From PNNG01 sp964577055 (GTDB lineage: Bacteria > Bacteroidota > Bacteroidia > UBA7662), in assembly GCA_964577055.1 (NCBI GenBank), contig CAZNWC010000004.1:1-64000 (forward strand): a DNA stretch of 64,000 nucleotides, read 5' to 3'. The notes under the pieces were generated by a model, which ran no database searches, was not told where the DNA came from, and was given only the letters and a program-made list of their open reading frames with translations. The position numbers and the translations under genes were made by a program. This document shows, piece after piece, positions 51,482 to 59,152 of this stretch; the stretch's first letter is position 1; every line of letters starts with the position of its first letter.

Positions 51482-52819
51482 ATGTTTAAGAACCTCAACC
51501 GTTTAGCGTTGATGGCTATGATGGCCGTTGCCGTAGTAGCTTGTGATGACGAAGTAGTTACCCCCCCCCCACCACCAACTGATGACTTGGTGCGAATTGA
51601 AGGCGAAATTACCAGCAACTTGACTTTAGATGCTACCAAGAAATATTTGTTAGTAGGTAAAGTATTTGTTCAAGCTCCTAACACCATTACCATTCCTGCT
51701 GGAACGGTTATTTTTGGTGACAAAGACACCAAAGCTGCCTTGATCATCAACCGTGGTGCCAAAATCATTGCCAACGGTACTGCCAGCAATCCTATCGTTT
51801 TCACTTCTGAAGCTCCTGCCGGTTTCCGTAACCGTGGTGACTGGGCAGGTATCGTAATTTGCGGTAATGCTTTGACCAACGGTAATGCCAACTCAACCAT
51901 CGAAGGCATTGCTGCTTCTACTGGTGAAAATGGTGTATACGGTCCTGGCGCTGGTGCTGCCATCAACGACCAGAATTCTGGTTCAATGAAGTTTGTCCGC
52001 ATCGAATTTGCTGGTGTAGAATTGTCGCCCGACAACGAATTGAATTCACTCACCATGGGTTCGGTAGGTAGCGGTACTACCATCGACAACATCATGGTTT
52101 CTTATGGTAACGACGATGCTTATGAGTGGTTCGGTGGTACCAACAACCACAACTACCTCATAGCGTACAGCACTTGGGACGATGATTTTGATTCAGACCG
52201 CGGTTATGCCGGTAAGGTACAGTTTGGTTTGATCGTTCGTGATCCGAACATCGCCGACAAATCAGGCTCACGTGCTTTCGAAGCTTCGTCAAACAGCAAT
52301 GCATCGGCCACCCCACATTCATTGGCCGAATTCGCCAACATTACCGTTATGGGTCCTCGCGTGTTCAACACCAGCATCAATGCAAACTACCAGGCGGGTG
52401 TAGAAATCAATTCTAACAGTGCAATTAAAGTGCGCAACTCAATTGTTGCTGGTTGGTCTACAGGTGCTCGTTTTAACGGTTCAGGTGCCGATGCCAACAT
52501 CACTGGTACTTTGTTCTTCCGCAATACAGCTAACTCGGCTACTGGCGGCGGTGCTAGCTTGCCTGCTAACTATGCTACCAACAACGTATTGTTGGCCGAC
52601 TCGAACATTTCATCTACCGTTTGGGCTGCCGCTCCAAGCTTGGCCAATCCAAATCCTTTGCTTGGTGCTGGTGCAGGTGTAGTTGCTACAGGTGCTCCTG
52701 CTTTGACTGGTTTCCCCGTTAGCCCTGCTTACCATGGTGCTTTCGGTACATCTGCCGATGCAGGTTGGAACTGGACTTCTGGATGGATCGAGTGGAATCC
52801 TATCAGCAAGGCTTACTAA
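51482..52819 (+). CDS. Surface lipoprotein with right-handed beta-helix, TonB-receptor partner
   Basis: 445 residues. Lipobox MMAVAVVACDD, then a polyproline stretch encoded by a run of ten C (51561-51570) and CCA codons. The body has the parallel beta-helix rhythm: ITSNLTLDATKKYLLVGKVF, NTITIPAGTVIFGDKDTKAA, IINRGAKIIANGTASNPIVF, GDWAGIVICGNA, IDNIMVSYGNDDAYEWFGGT, IKVRNSIVAGWSTGARFN. Aspartate- and asparagine-rich turns could bind calcium. Similar proteins follow TonB receptors elsewhere in the phylum and are often mislabelled as transporters; function unknown. The codon choice (many GGT, GCT, CGT, AAC) suggests strong expression. Confidence 0.82.
   Translation: MFKNLNRLALMAMMAVAVVACDDEVVTPPPPPTDDLVRIEGEITSNLTLDATKKYLLVGKVFVQAPNTITIPAGTVIFGDKDTKAALIINRGAKIIANGTASNPIVFTSEAPAGFRNRGDWAGIVICGNALTNGNANSTIEGIAASTGENGVYGPGAGAAINDQNSGSMKFVRIEFAGVELSPDNELNSLTMGSVGSGTTIDNIMVSYGNDDAYEWFGGTNNHNYLIAYSTWDDDFDSDRGYAGKVQFGLIVRDPNIADKSGSRAFEASSNSNASATPHSLAEFANITVMGPRVFNTSINANYQAGVEINSNSAIKVRNSIVAGWSTGARFNGSGADANITGTLFFRNTANSATGGGASLPANYATNNVLLADSNISSTVWAAAPSLANPNPLLGAGAGVVATGAPALTGFPVSPAYHGAFGTSADAGWNWTSGWIEWNPISKAY
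51561..51570 (+). repeat. Run of ten C within the lipoprotein coding sequence
   Basis: Ten consecutive C just after the lipidated cysteine codon region, encoding part of a five-proline stretch. A one-base change in length would shift the frame of nearly the whole protein. Confidence 0.85.
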
Positions 52820-52840
52820 GAATTATTGCTTAATCTAGGT

Positions 52841-52876
52841 CGGAATGCTCGCAAGAGCATTCCGATTTTTATTTTT
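52841..52876 (+). terminator. Terminator after the beta-helix lipoprotein gene
   Basis: Perfect ten-pair stem CGGAATGCTC/GAGCATTCCG closed by a GCAA tetraloop, followed by T runs. Confidence 0.92.
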
Positions 52877-52885
52877 ACTTCGGAT

Positions 52886-53470
52886 ATGAGATATGCGCTA
52901 TTGATAATTGGTGTCCTCTGTATGGTTGCTTGTACACCTAAAAGCCATGAGCAGGTGAAACTTGACGAAAGCTCGCGGCAAGCGTTACTTCAGCGGTTGG
53001 CCATCTATTTGGACGACCGACCAGAGAATGTAAGTGGAGACGCACGTTTTGATACGGTGCACAAGGCGTTTTATGCTGAACTTGTAAGGTTGAATGAAGC
53101 CAGTCTCGAGCAATTGGTAGCAAAGGGCGATACGCTGTATTTTATGTACAAAAAGCGTGACCGCCGCAGTTTGTATGAGCACTATCGTTTTATAGGTGGT
53201 AAAATGGTGATGAAGCAAATCCCGGAAATCAGATACCTTGACATATTGTTTCATACGCCGCGATTGGCACCTGAAGAGTTGGACAAGGGGCCTTTTTTAT
53301 TCGATAAAATGGTCGGCGGAGCATCGCTTGCCAGCATGCATGGCGACATGAAATACATTGAGTGGCCCGATGCAGATTATGGCTACGACCCCCTTCAGCG
53401 CAGATGGGTTTTGAGGGCGTCTTCCAAACTCAATGAGGTGGAGTATTTTAGAGAAAAAAAGGCCGATTGA
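52886..53470 (+). CDS. Lipoprotein of unknown function
   Basis: 194 residues with a lipobox (LLIIGVLCMVACTP). Mature part is mixed alpha/beta with a basic stretch MYKKRDRRSLYEHYRF and a C-terminal region YIEWPDADYGYDPLQRRW; no family recognised. It starts ten bases past the end of the strong terminator of the beta-helix gene; the T-rich terminator tail contains TATTTTTA (52870-52877), which may be its -7 box. Possibly part of the same surface cluster. Confidence 0.65.
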   Translation: MRYALLIIGVLCMVACTPKSHEQVKLDESSRQALLQRLAIYLDDRPENVSGDARFDTVHKAFYAELVRLNEASLEQLVAKGDTLYFMYKKRDRRSLYEHYRFIGGKMVMKQIPEIRYLDILFHTPRLAPEELDKGPFLFDKMVGGASLASMHGDMKYIEWPDADYGYDPLQRRWVLRASSKLNEVEYFREKKAD

Positions 53471-53493
53471 TCCTTCCTTTTAGGCAAGAAGAG

Positions 53494-53528
53494 TGCGCGA
53501 ATGGTTTCAAAATTCGCGCATTTTTTTT
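53494..53528 (+). terminator. Terminator after the lipoprotein gene at 52886
   Basis: Nine-pair stem TGCGCGAAT/ATTCGCGCA with a nine-base loop followed by eight T. Confidence 0.9.
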
Positions 53529-53533
53529 AGTTA

Positions 53534-53565
53534 TTTGCATTTTTTGTTGTCGGTTATTATATTCG
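53534..53565 (+). promoter_or_regulatory. Promoter of the membrane HTH regulator gene
   Basis: TTTG at 53534-53537 and TATATTCG at 53558-53565 with a 20-base spacer, 15 bases before the ATG. Confidence 0.55.
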
Positions 53566-53580
53566 TCAAGTTAACCTTTT

Positions 53581-54720
53581 ATGTGCTTCTTCAACAAAAA
53601 ACGCAAATTTGTATTCAACTGGCTATTGTGCTTGGTTGCGTGCTTAATCTGGTCAAGCAGCCGCTCAGCAATGGCAACAGATGCGGAAGGTGATTCCATG
53701 GGTTCACTGTACGAACGTTGGAAAAACGGCGTTTCAGTTGCGCAAATGGCCCGTGTAAGTGGGTTGCAACCTGCCATGAATGCAGAGACAAAGGAAGCCC
53801 AACGGCTATTGCTGGAGGTTGAAGGGGCGTTTGCAGAGTCTGGTGATGTTTTTCATGAACGCAGGTGGGAAGCGTTGGCCTTGGCCTTAAAAGGAATTCC
53901 CAAAAACCACCGATTACATTGGCACCATACTTTTTACATTGGTTTCTACGAGGTAGCTTGTGGCGATATGAGCAGGGCTGCTCTTCACGCCGACCAGGCC
54001 TGGGGCTTGGCTAAAAAGTTGGAAGATCCCATATTGCGTATTAATAGTCTTTGGTTACTTTTTGCCTTACACAAGCAGATGGGAGACCATGATGTTGCTT
54101 TGCGGTATTTTGAATCGTTTTATAAAGAACAACGGCAATACGAAACCAAACAACGCAAAGAAAGGGCAACTGTTCAAGCGAAGTCTAATCGCCCGATTGT
54201 ACGAATTGGCCTTGTATTTTGGGGTTTAGCTTGTTTGGTACTCATCAGCTTTGCTGCATGGTTATTAGTGCCTTACAGGATGATGTTTGTTCCCATACAA
54301 AGGGGTATTGTTGGTTCATCTGTTAAACCAACTGAATGGCTCCAGGAAGTGAAAACACCCAACAAAACCGATGAGAACGTGCTTACAGATGAAGAAATTT
54401 TAGTAGACGAGCATAAGGTAGAATTGCTGGCCCAGTTACGCAGTCAGAAAATAATCACGCAAGAAGACTGGGAGGCATTTGAACGCTTGTTTCTTCAGAT
54501 ATATCCCGATTTTCTGATTCACTTGCGTTTCAGACATAACGCCGTAACGCCGGCTGAAGAAAAGCTGGCGTGCCTGATAAGGGCCCATTTTAGTACAAAA
54601 GAAATCGCAAGGATGTTGGCAGTTTCAACGCATTCGGTAAATGTGGGCAGACATCGCTTAAAGAAGCGTTTTGCGCTGTCGATGGGGAATACCCTTGAGG
54701 AGTATTTGATGCGGTTTTGA
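53581..54720 (+). CDS. Membrane-spanning regulator: periplasmic helical repeats, TM helix, cytoplasmic HTH
   Basis: 379 residues. N-terminal signal anchor (FNWLLCLVACLIWSSS), an alpha-helical TPR-like region (about residues 60-200, for example HTFYIGFYEVACGDMSRAAL and RINSLWLLFALHKQMGDHDV), a membrane helix at about 215-235 (GLVFWGLACLVLISFAAWLL), an acidic linker, and a C-terminal LuxR-like helix-turn-helix (LTPAEE-like AVTPAEEKLACLIRAH, STKEIARMLAVSTHSVNVGRHRLKKRF). It would sense outside the inner membrane and bind DNA directly, without phosphotransfer. It follows the TonB receptor cluster and may control it. Ligand and targets unknown. Confidence 0.75.
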   Translation: MCFFNKKRKFVFNWLLCLVACLIWSSSRSAMATDAEGDSMGSLYERWKNGVSVAQMARVSGLQPAMNAETKEAQRLLLEVEGAFAESGDVFHERRWEALALALKGIPKNHRLHWHHTFYIGFYEVACGDMSRAALHADQAWGLAKKLEDPILRINSLWLLFALHKQMGDHDVALRYFESFYKEQRQYETKQRKERATVQAKSNRPIVRIGLVFWGLACLVLISFAAWLLVPYRMMFVPIQRGIVGSSVKPTEWLQEVKTPNKTDENVLTDEEILVDEHKVELLAQLRSQKIITQEDWEAFERLFLQIYPDFLIHLRFRHNAVTPAEEKLACLIRAHFSTKEIARMLAVSTHSVNVGRHRLKKRFALSMGNTLEEYLMRF

Positions 54721-54726
54721 ATTTTC

Positions 54727-55512
54727 TTAACTCGCTATTTTAGCGCGTTTGTTCCGCATTTGCGATGGAGTAGCTCCAAAATATTCATTGAATTTAACCG
54801 TGAAATAGGAAGCTGAAGCAAAGCCTGTTTGTGCTGCAATTTTGGCCATGTCTAATCTGCTTTGCACAACCAGCTCTTTGGCTTTGGTAAGTCTGTGGGT
54901 CATCAGCAGTTGATTGGGCAGAGTGCCCAAGGTTTTTTGGCATTTACGCTCCAAAGTGCTAATAGAAATGTCAAGTGCTTTTGCCAAGTGATGGCTTTTG
55001 AAGTTAGGGTCGGCGTAACGGGCATGAACGCATGCTTCAAGCGCTTGAACAAAGGATAAGTCCACTTGTTTTTGCGTTCTCTTTTGTGCTTTGATTTGGC
55101 TATGCAACGCGCGTGCAATGCCTTTGATGAGTTGCTTTATCTTTCTTTTGAAAGCGGGCAATTGGTGTAACACCTTTAGTTCATCTGCTGCAATGAAATG
55201 CAATTGTTGTAACGGAAATGCGCGCTGAGAAGGGTCATGCGTGGTATCGAGCACCAAGATGTGCAGCTTGTCAAGTGGCAAGTAAATGTTTCCGAACCCT
55301 TGCAGCAGTGTTATCAAATCTGGTATTGATGTTGTTACAATGATGCCGGTATGATCGGCACAAAGATCGAGTTTTTCTGCAAATGTTTCTGATGATAGCA
55401 ACATTGCCTCATTTTGCCTCAGATAGCGAATGAAGCGTGGAGGCAAAACACGAGCAGCATTTGTGTCGTAGAATATGCAGCAATGTAACGGAAGCGCGTA
55501 GGAGGAGCTCAT
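54727..55512 (-). CDS. AraC-family transcriptional regulator
   Basis: 261 residues. The N-terminal two thirds show no known ligand domain (a possible degenerate receiver-like region around IIVTTSIPDLITLLQGFGNI); the C-terminal AraC DNA-binding domain has two helix-turn-helix units: HHLAKALDISISTLERKCQKTLG and KIAAQTGFASASYFTVKFNEYFGATPSQMR. Start at 55512 preferred over an upstream ATG. A 12-base direct repeat at 55567-55589 lies just upstream and could be its own binding site. Convergent with the membrane HTH regulator gene. Confidence 0.85.
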   Translation of the reverse strand: MSSSYALPLHCCIFYDTNAARVLPPRFIRYLRQNEAMLLSSETFAEKLDLCADHTGIIVTTSIPDLITLLQGFGNIYLPLDKLHILVLDTTHDPSQRAFPLQQLHFIAADELKVLHQLPAFKRKIKQLIKGIARALHSQIKAQKRTQKQVDLSFVQALEACVHARYADPNFKSHHLAKALDISISTLERKCQKTLGTLPNQLLMTHRLTKAKELVVQSRLDMAKIAAQTGFASASYFTVKFNEYFGATPSQMRNKRAKIAS

Positions 55513-55566
55513 TGTTTTCAGCAACCTAAATATGTGGTTTGTTGGTGCAAGGAGCAAATTTTGACC

Positions 55567-55589
55567 TTATACAGTTTGTTATACAGTTT
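55567..55589. promoter_or_regulatory. Direct repeat upstream of the AraC-type regulator gene
   Basis: TTATACAGTTT occurs twice (55567-55577 and 55579-55589), one base apart, with a weaker third copy TTACAG at 55595. AraC proteins typically bind direct repeats; spacing of 12 bases is close to a helical turn. Confidence 0.45.
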
Positions 55590-55651
55590 TTAAGTTACAG
55601 TAAAACAAGTTTATATAAATGCATTATAAATTTAAATGAATATTAATTCTT

Positions 55652-56635
55652 TTAAACGCCCAAAATCTTGCGCACAATTGACTCGGATGCATCAGCGAAA
55701 TAGACAGGTTTAGGCGGAGAAAGGTCTATCCATTTGCGCAGCATTTGGTGGAAGTCATGCGTGATACTAAGGCTGCGGAATGCACCAAAAGCTAAAAGCG
55801 CCTCTGCATTGCAATGTTGTTCGTATTGATTGAGCATTGGAATCACAAAAAGTCGTTTTCCCATGAAAAGTGCTTCGGCTGGCGATTCAAATCCGCCACC
55901 GGTTAGGAGGCCCTCGGCAGCAGCAAATGATTGGATAAAGGCATGGTTGTCAACAGGCCTTATCCAAACATTTTCAAATTGCATAGGGGATTTGGCATGC
56001 TTGGAAAAGAGATGCCATGTTACTTCTTTCACCTTGACGAAATGTGCGATCAACACTTGGTCGTCATATGCTGGAAGATATACCGTGACGTGTCCGCTGA
56101 ATGTATTTGTACATCTACGAATCTCTTGCCGAATGATGGGTGTGTGGATGAAATGGTCGTAGCTGCTGAAATGAAATGCAGTATGTTGTTGTGCGGGTGC
56201 ATAATGCTTGAACAGCCATTCTGCAAACGGATCCTTTTTGTAGGCAGGTCGGGGGCTTAAAGACGAAAGAAATGCCGCTTGGTGACTCAGTGCATGAATT
56301 TTGTGCCCCATCCTTTTGGCAGCATAGGCACTCACCGGCTCAAAATCATTGACAATGAGGTCATACGATTTGATAGGCAATTGCCAGATGTCGCGGATGA
56401 AACGCAATGGCTTTAACTGTTTTAGGGTTGCACCAATGGCTACACCACCCTCTTTTCCGAATATAAAACCCATCCCATGCAGTTGATAGGTGGGTTGCTG
56501 TTGCAGCGCCACCTCCCCATGTGTGCCCGATACAAGCACATCTACTTCGGCATATTGATTAAAAAGGGGCACAAGTTCTCGTGCCCTGCTCAAATGACCA
56601 TTGCCTGTGCCTTGTAAAGCATAAAGTATTTTCAT
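55652..56635 (-). CDS. GT-B fold glycosyltransferase family protein
   Basis: 327 residues. Opens with ILYALQGTGNGHLSRARELV, the glycine-rich nucleotide-sugar loop seen in MurG/UGT-like enzymes and in MJ1255-type proteins, and has the C-terminal donor motif LLTGGGFESPAEALFMGKRLFVIPMLNQYEQHCNAEALL. Acceptor and sugar unknown. Overlaps the LpxH-like phosphoesterase gene by four bases; this pair recurs in Bacteroidota and suggests a shared glycolipid or lipid A-related role, which is inference. Confidence 0.85.
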   Translation of the reverse strand: MKILYALQGTGNGHLSRARELVPLFNQYAEVDVLVSGTHGEVALQQQPTYQLHGMGFIFGKEGGVAIGATLKQLKPLRFIRDIWQLPIKSYDLIVNDFEPVSAYAAKRMGHKIHALSHQAAFLSSLSPRPAYKKDPFAEWLFKHYAPAQQHTAFHFSSYDHFIHTPIIRQEIRRCTNTFSGHVTVYLPAYDDQVLIAHFVKVKEVTWHLFSKHAKSPMQFENVWIRPVDNHAFIQSFAAAEGLLTGGGFESPAEALFMGKRLFVIPMLNQYEQHCNAEALLAFGAFRSLSITHDFHQMLRKWIDLSPPKPVYFADASESIVRKILGV

Positions 56636-57510
56636 CCGTGTGCCGTGCTGGCCGTGTAACCTAAAAGCTGACTTAAAAGTACCGCTTCTTCTCTGTTTGA
56701 CGACTGACGGAATAATTCAAGGATGGAGGTTTCAACCGAAAGCTCGGCTACATCTATCTGTGCATGGGATGCTGCTTCATGCCGGTAAATGCTCCATGCC
56801 CCTGCGTGGTATTCCAGTGAAGTAAGATTTTCAATCCAATCGCCTGAATTGAGATATACAACTTGGCCTTTTGGGGTGCGGTAGGTTTGGATGTTGGGCT
56901 GATGAATGTGCCCACAGACCACATAATCGTATTTGTTTTCAATGGCGAGTTCAGCGGCAACTTTCTCAAAGTCATTGATGAATTTCACAGCTGATTTCAC
57001 ACCGTCTTTGATTTTCTTGGAAAGGGAAATGCGGCCCCGCCCCATTTTTTCGGAAAACCAGTTGACCAAACGATTCAATAATATCAACAAATCATACCCT
57101 ACTGCACCCAAGCGGGCAAGCCATTTGGAATACTGCATGGTAACGTCAAACACATCGCCATGAAACAACCAGGCTTTTTTGCCATCCAATTCAATGAGCA
57201 GCTTATCTTTCAAATGGAAATTGCCCAAATTCAAGCCTGAAAAACGACGTAACATTTCGTCATGATTGCCGGTGAGATAATACACAGGAACACCTTGGCT
57301 CAGCAATTCAAAAATCTTTTTAACTACCAGCATGTGCGATTTTGGCCAATACCTTTTTCTGAATTGCCATATGTCGACAATGTCGCCATTAAGAACCAAA
57401 ATGCCGGGCTGAATGCTGTTGAGGTATTGCAATAATTCGGTGGCGTGACAACCATAGGTGCCCAAGTGAATGTCGGAAAGCACCACCATGTCGACTTTGC
57501 GTTTTTGCAT
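56632..57510 (-). CDS. LpxH-like calcineurin metallophosphoesterase
   Basis: 292 residues. Metal motifs of the UDP-2,3-diacylglucosamine pyrophosphatase family: LSDIHLGTYG, LNGDIVDIWQF, YLTGNHDEML, LFHGDVFD and VCGHIHQPN. A long amphipathic segment (LARLGAVGYDLLILLNRLVNWF) is typical of LpxH lids. The C terminus is about 50 residues longer than E. coli LpxH, so it may act on a related lipid. First gene of a two-gene operon with the glycosyltransferase. TTGCTTTG, one mismatch to the promoter box, lies 24 bases before the ATG. Confidence 0.88.
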   Translation of the reverse strand: MQKRKVDMVVLSDIHLGTYGCHATELLQYLNSIQPGILVLNGDIVDIWQFRKRYWPKSHMLVVKKIFELLSQGVPVYYLTGNHDEMLRRFSGLNLGNFHLKDKLLIELDGKKAWLFHGDVFDVTMQYSKWLARLGAVGYDLLILLNRLVNWFSEKMGRGRISLSKKIKDGVKSAVKFINDFEKVAAELAIENKYDYVVCGHIHQPNIQTYRTPKGQVVYLNSGDWIENLTSLEYHAGAWSIYRHEAASHAQIDVAELSVETSILELFRQSSNREEAVLLSQLLGYTASTAHG

Positions 57511-57590
57511 GATACTGGTTTTTACAAAGCAAGGCCTTGTATATCAAGCCAGGGTAATGCTCGCGTTATCAATTTGTTGCGCGTGTAAAT

Positions 57591-58097
57591 TCAATGTAAT
57601 GCCTTCAAGTACGGCACCAGTGCAAGCAACTCTATTTCGCTGCTTACCGTTAGGCTTGCTCTTTCAAAAAAGGGCTTTCTTGCAGCATAAAGTGTTCTAA
57701 TGCGTTGGAGCAAGTCGGCGGATTCGCGTGTTGGAAATAGCGGACGGGCAGTTTTGCTACGCTGCAGCCGTTTGAGTAGTTCATGCTCGGGTATATTCAA
57801 CCAAATGACCATTCCATGGGCCAACATCCAGTCGATATTGTTGAACCAAGCAGCCGTACCACCGCCACAACCTACCACCAAATGGGTGCTTTCTGCAGTT
57901 TCATGCAAGGTGAATTGCTCTAACTCTCGAAATTTTTGTTCGCCCTCTTCCTCAAAAAGGGCACTGATAGGTTTTTGAGCACGAATCATCACCAGTTTGT
58001 CCAAATCGGCATAACCCCATCCCATGCTTTTGGCAAATCGTTTTCCTGAAGTGCTTTTTCCCGAGCCGGGCATGCCGATGAGGTAAATGCGTTTCAT
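57591..58097 (-). CDS. aroK: Shikimate kinase
   Basis: Phosphorylates shikimate in aromatic amino-acid synthesis; 168 residues. P-loop LIGMPGSGKSTSGKRFAKS, the shikimate-binding ADLDKLVMIRAQKPISALFEEEGEQKFRELE and VVGCGGGTAAWFNN, and the lid segment KTARPLFP. The ATG at 58097 overlaps the permease stop by four bases. Other aro genes are not in the window. Confidence 0.95.
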   Translation of the reverse strand: MKRIYLIGMPGSGKSTSGKRFAKSMGWGYADLDKLVMIRAQKPISALFEEEGEQKFRELEQFTLHETAESTHLVVGCGGGTAAWFNNIDWMLAHGMVIWLNIPEHELLKRLQRSKTARPLFPTRESADLLQRIRTLYAARKPFFERASLTVSSEIELLALVPYLKALH

Positions 58098-59149
58098 TGG
58101 AGTCGAATGCGCGGGTCGAGCCAAGCATAAATAAAATCGACCAGCAGGTTGATGACAATAAAGGCCAGGGCTACAAAAAGTACGGCACCCATGACTACTG
58201 GCAAATCAAATTTCATCAGCGCATCCACCGTTACTTTACCCAGTCCTTGCCAGCCAAAAATGTATTCTATAAACACTGCACCCGCAAGCAATGAAGCAAA
58301 CCAACCTGAAATGGCCGTTACCACTGGCCCCAGTGCATTGCGCAAAACGTGTCGTCGCATTACTTGCCATTCGGTTAACCCCTTCGCCCGGGCCGTGCGT
58401 ACATAGTCCTGCCCCATCACGTCGAGCATGGTATTGCGGCTCAATTGGACAATGATGGCCAAGGGACGAATGCCCAAGGTAAATGCAGGCAGCAAAAGGT
58501 TTTCGAGTGCAAGTCTCCTACCAGCAAAGGCATCAGCTTCAAAAAGGCTTCCGGTCATGTTCAAGCCGGTGATGTCGTGCCAAACAAATCCAAAAAGGTA
58601 GGCGATGAGGATGCTGGCAAAATAGGAAGGTGCCGATATTCCCAAAACCGATAGGCTTACCACGGTGCGGTCAATCCAGCTATGGGCGTTCAATGCCGCT
58701 ATTGCACCCAACGCCAGGCCTAAAACGGTGGCGAATACCATTGCTGCCAGGGCAAGAATGGCGGTTCCCGGTAGTGCTTGGCTGATGATTTGGTTGACTG
58801 TTTGTTTGCTCTGATAGGAACTCCGCAAATAAGGCACCTTAATTACCCAAACTTTATCGGCTTGTTTTAAAAGGGGCCTGTAGCCGTATTTTGCCGAATT
58901 TTCCGAGCTGTTTTCGTGTCGACTAATCGGCGAAAGGTCGTTTAAATACAGCAAAAACTGCTGGTGCAAAGGTTTGTCGAGCCCCAATTCCTTTGTAACC
59001 GCCTCAAGTGACCGGATATCACTTCTTTGCCCCAAGGTCATTTGAGCCGCGTCACCTGGCAATACATTGAACAGCAAAAAAACCAAGCTTACAACGCCCA
59101 GCAGTACCAATAGTCCATTGCCCAATCGTTTGAGGAGGAACCACGCCAT
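58094..59149 (-). CDS. OppB/DppB-type ABC transporter permease, without other subunits
   Basis: 351 residues, about six membrane helices: N-terminal LGNGLLVLLGVVSLVFLLFNVLPGD, typical for DppB-like permeases, then AILALAAMVFATVLGLALGAIAAL, and the EAA-like loop QDYVRTARAKGLTEWQVMRRHVLRNALGPV. Imports peptides, nickel or other small molecules as part of an ABC system, but no DppC, ATPase or binding protein is adjacent. Starts three bases past the BT_3928-like gene; aroK overlaps its end. Confidence 0.88.
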   Translation of the reverse strand: MAWFLLKRLGNGLLVLLGVVSLVFLLFNVLPGDAAQMTLGQRSDIRSLEAVTKELGLDKPLHQQFLLYLNDLSPISRHENSSENSAKYGYRPLLKQADKVWVIKVPYLRSSYQSKQTVNQIISQALPGTAILALAAMVFATVLGLALGAIAALNAHSWIDRTVVSLSVLGISAPSYFASILIAYLFGFVWHDITGLNMTGSLFEADAFAGRRLALENLLLPAFTLGIRPLAIIVQLSRNTMLDVMGQDYVRTARAKGLTEWQVMRRHVLRNALGPVVTAISGWFASLLAGAVFIEYIFGWQGLGKVTVDALMKFDLPVVMGAVLFVALAFIVINLLVDFIYAWLDPRIRLQ

Positions 59150-59152
59150 GTA

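Noticed and set aside
53521..53580. T-rich stretch before the membrane HTH regulator as an AT-rich insertion site
   Set aside because: It is explained by a terminator T-tract followed by a well-spaced promoter.
55513..55651. AT-rich gap as an attachment site or mobile-element scar
   Set aside because: No integrase, tRNA or terminal repeat is nearby; a direct repeat in front of an AraC-type gene is better explained as an operator.
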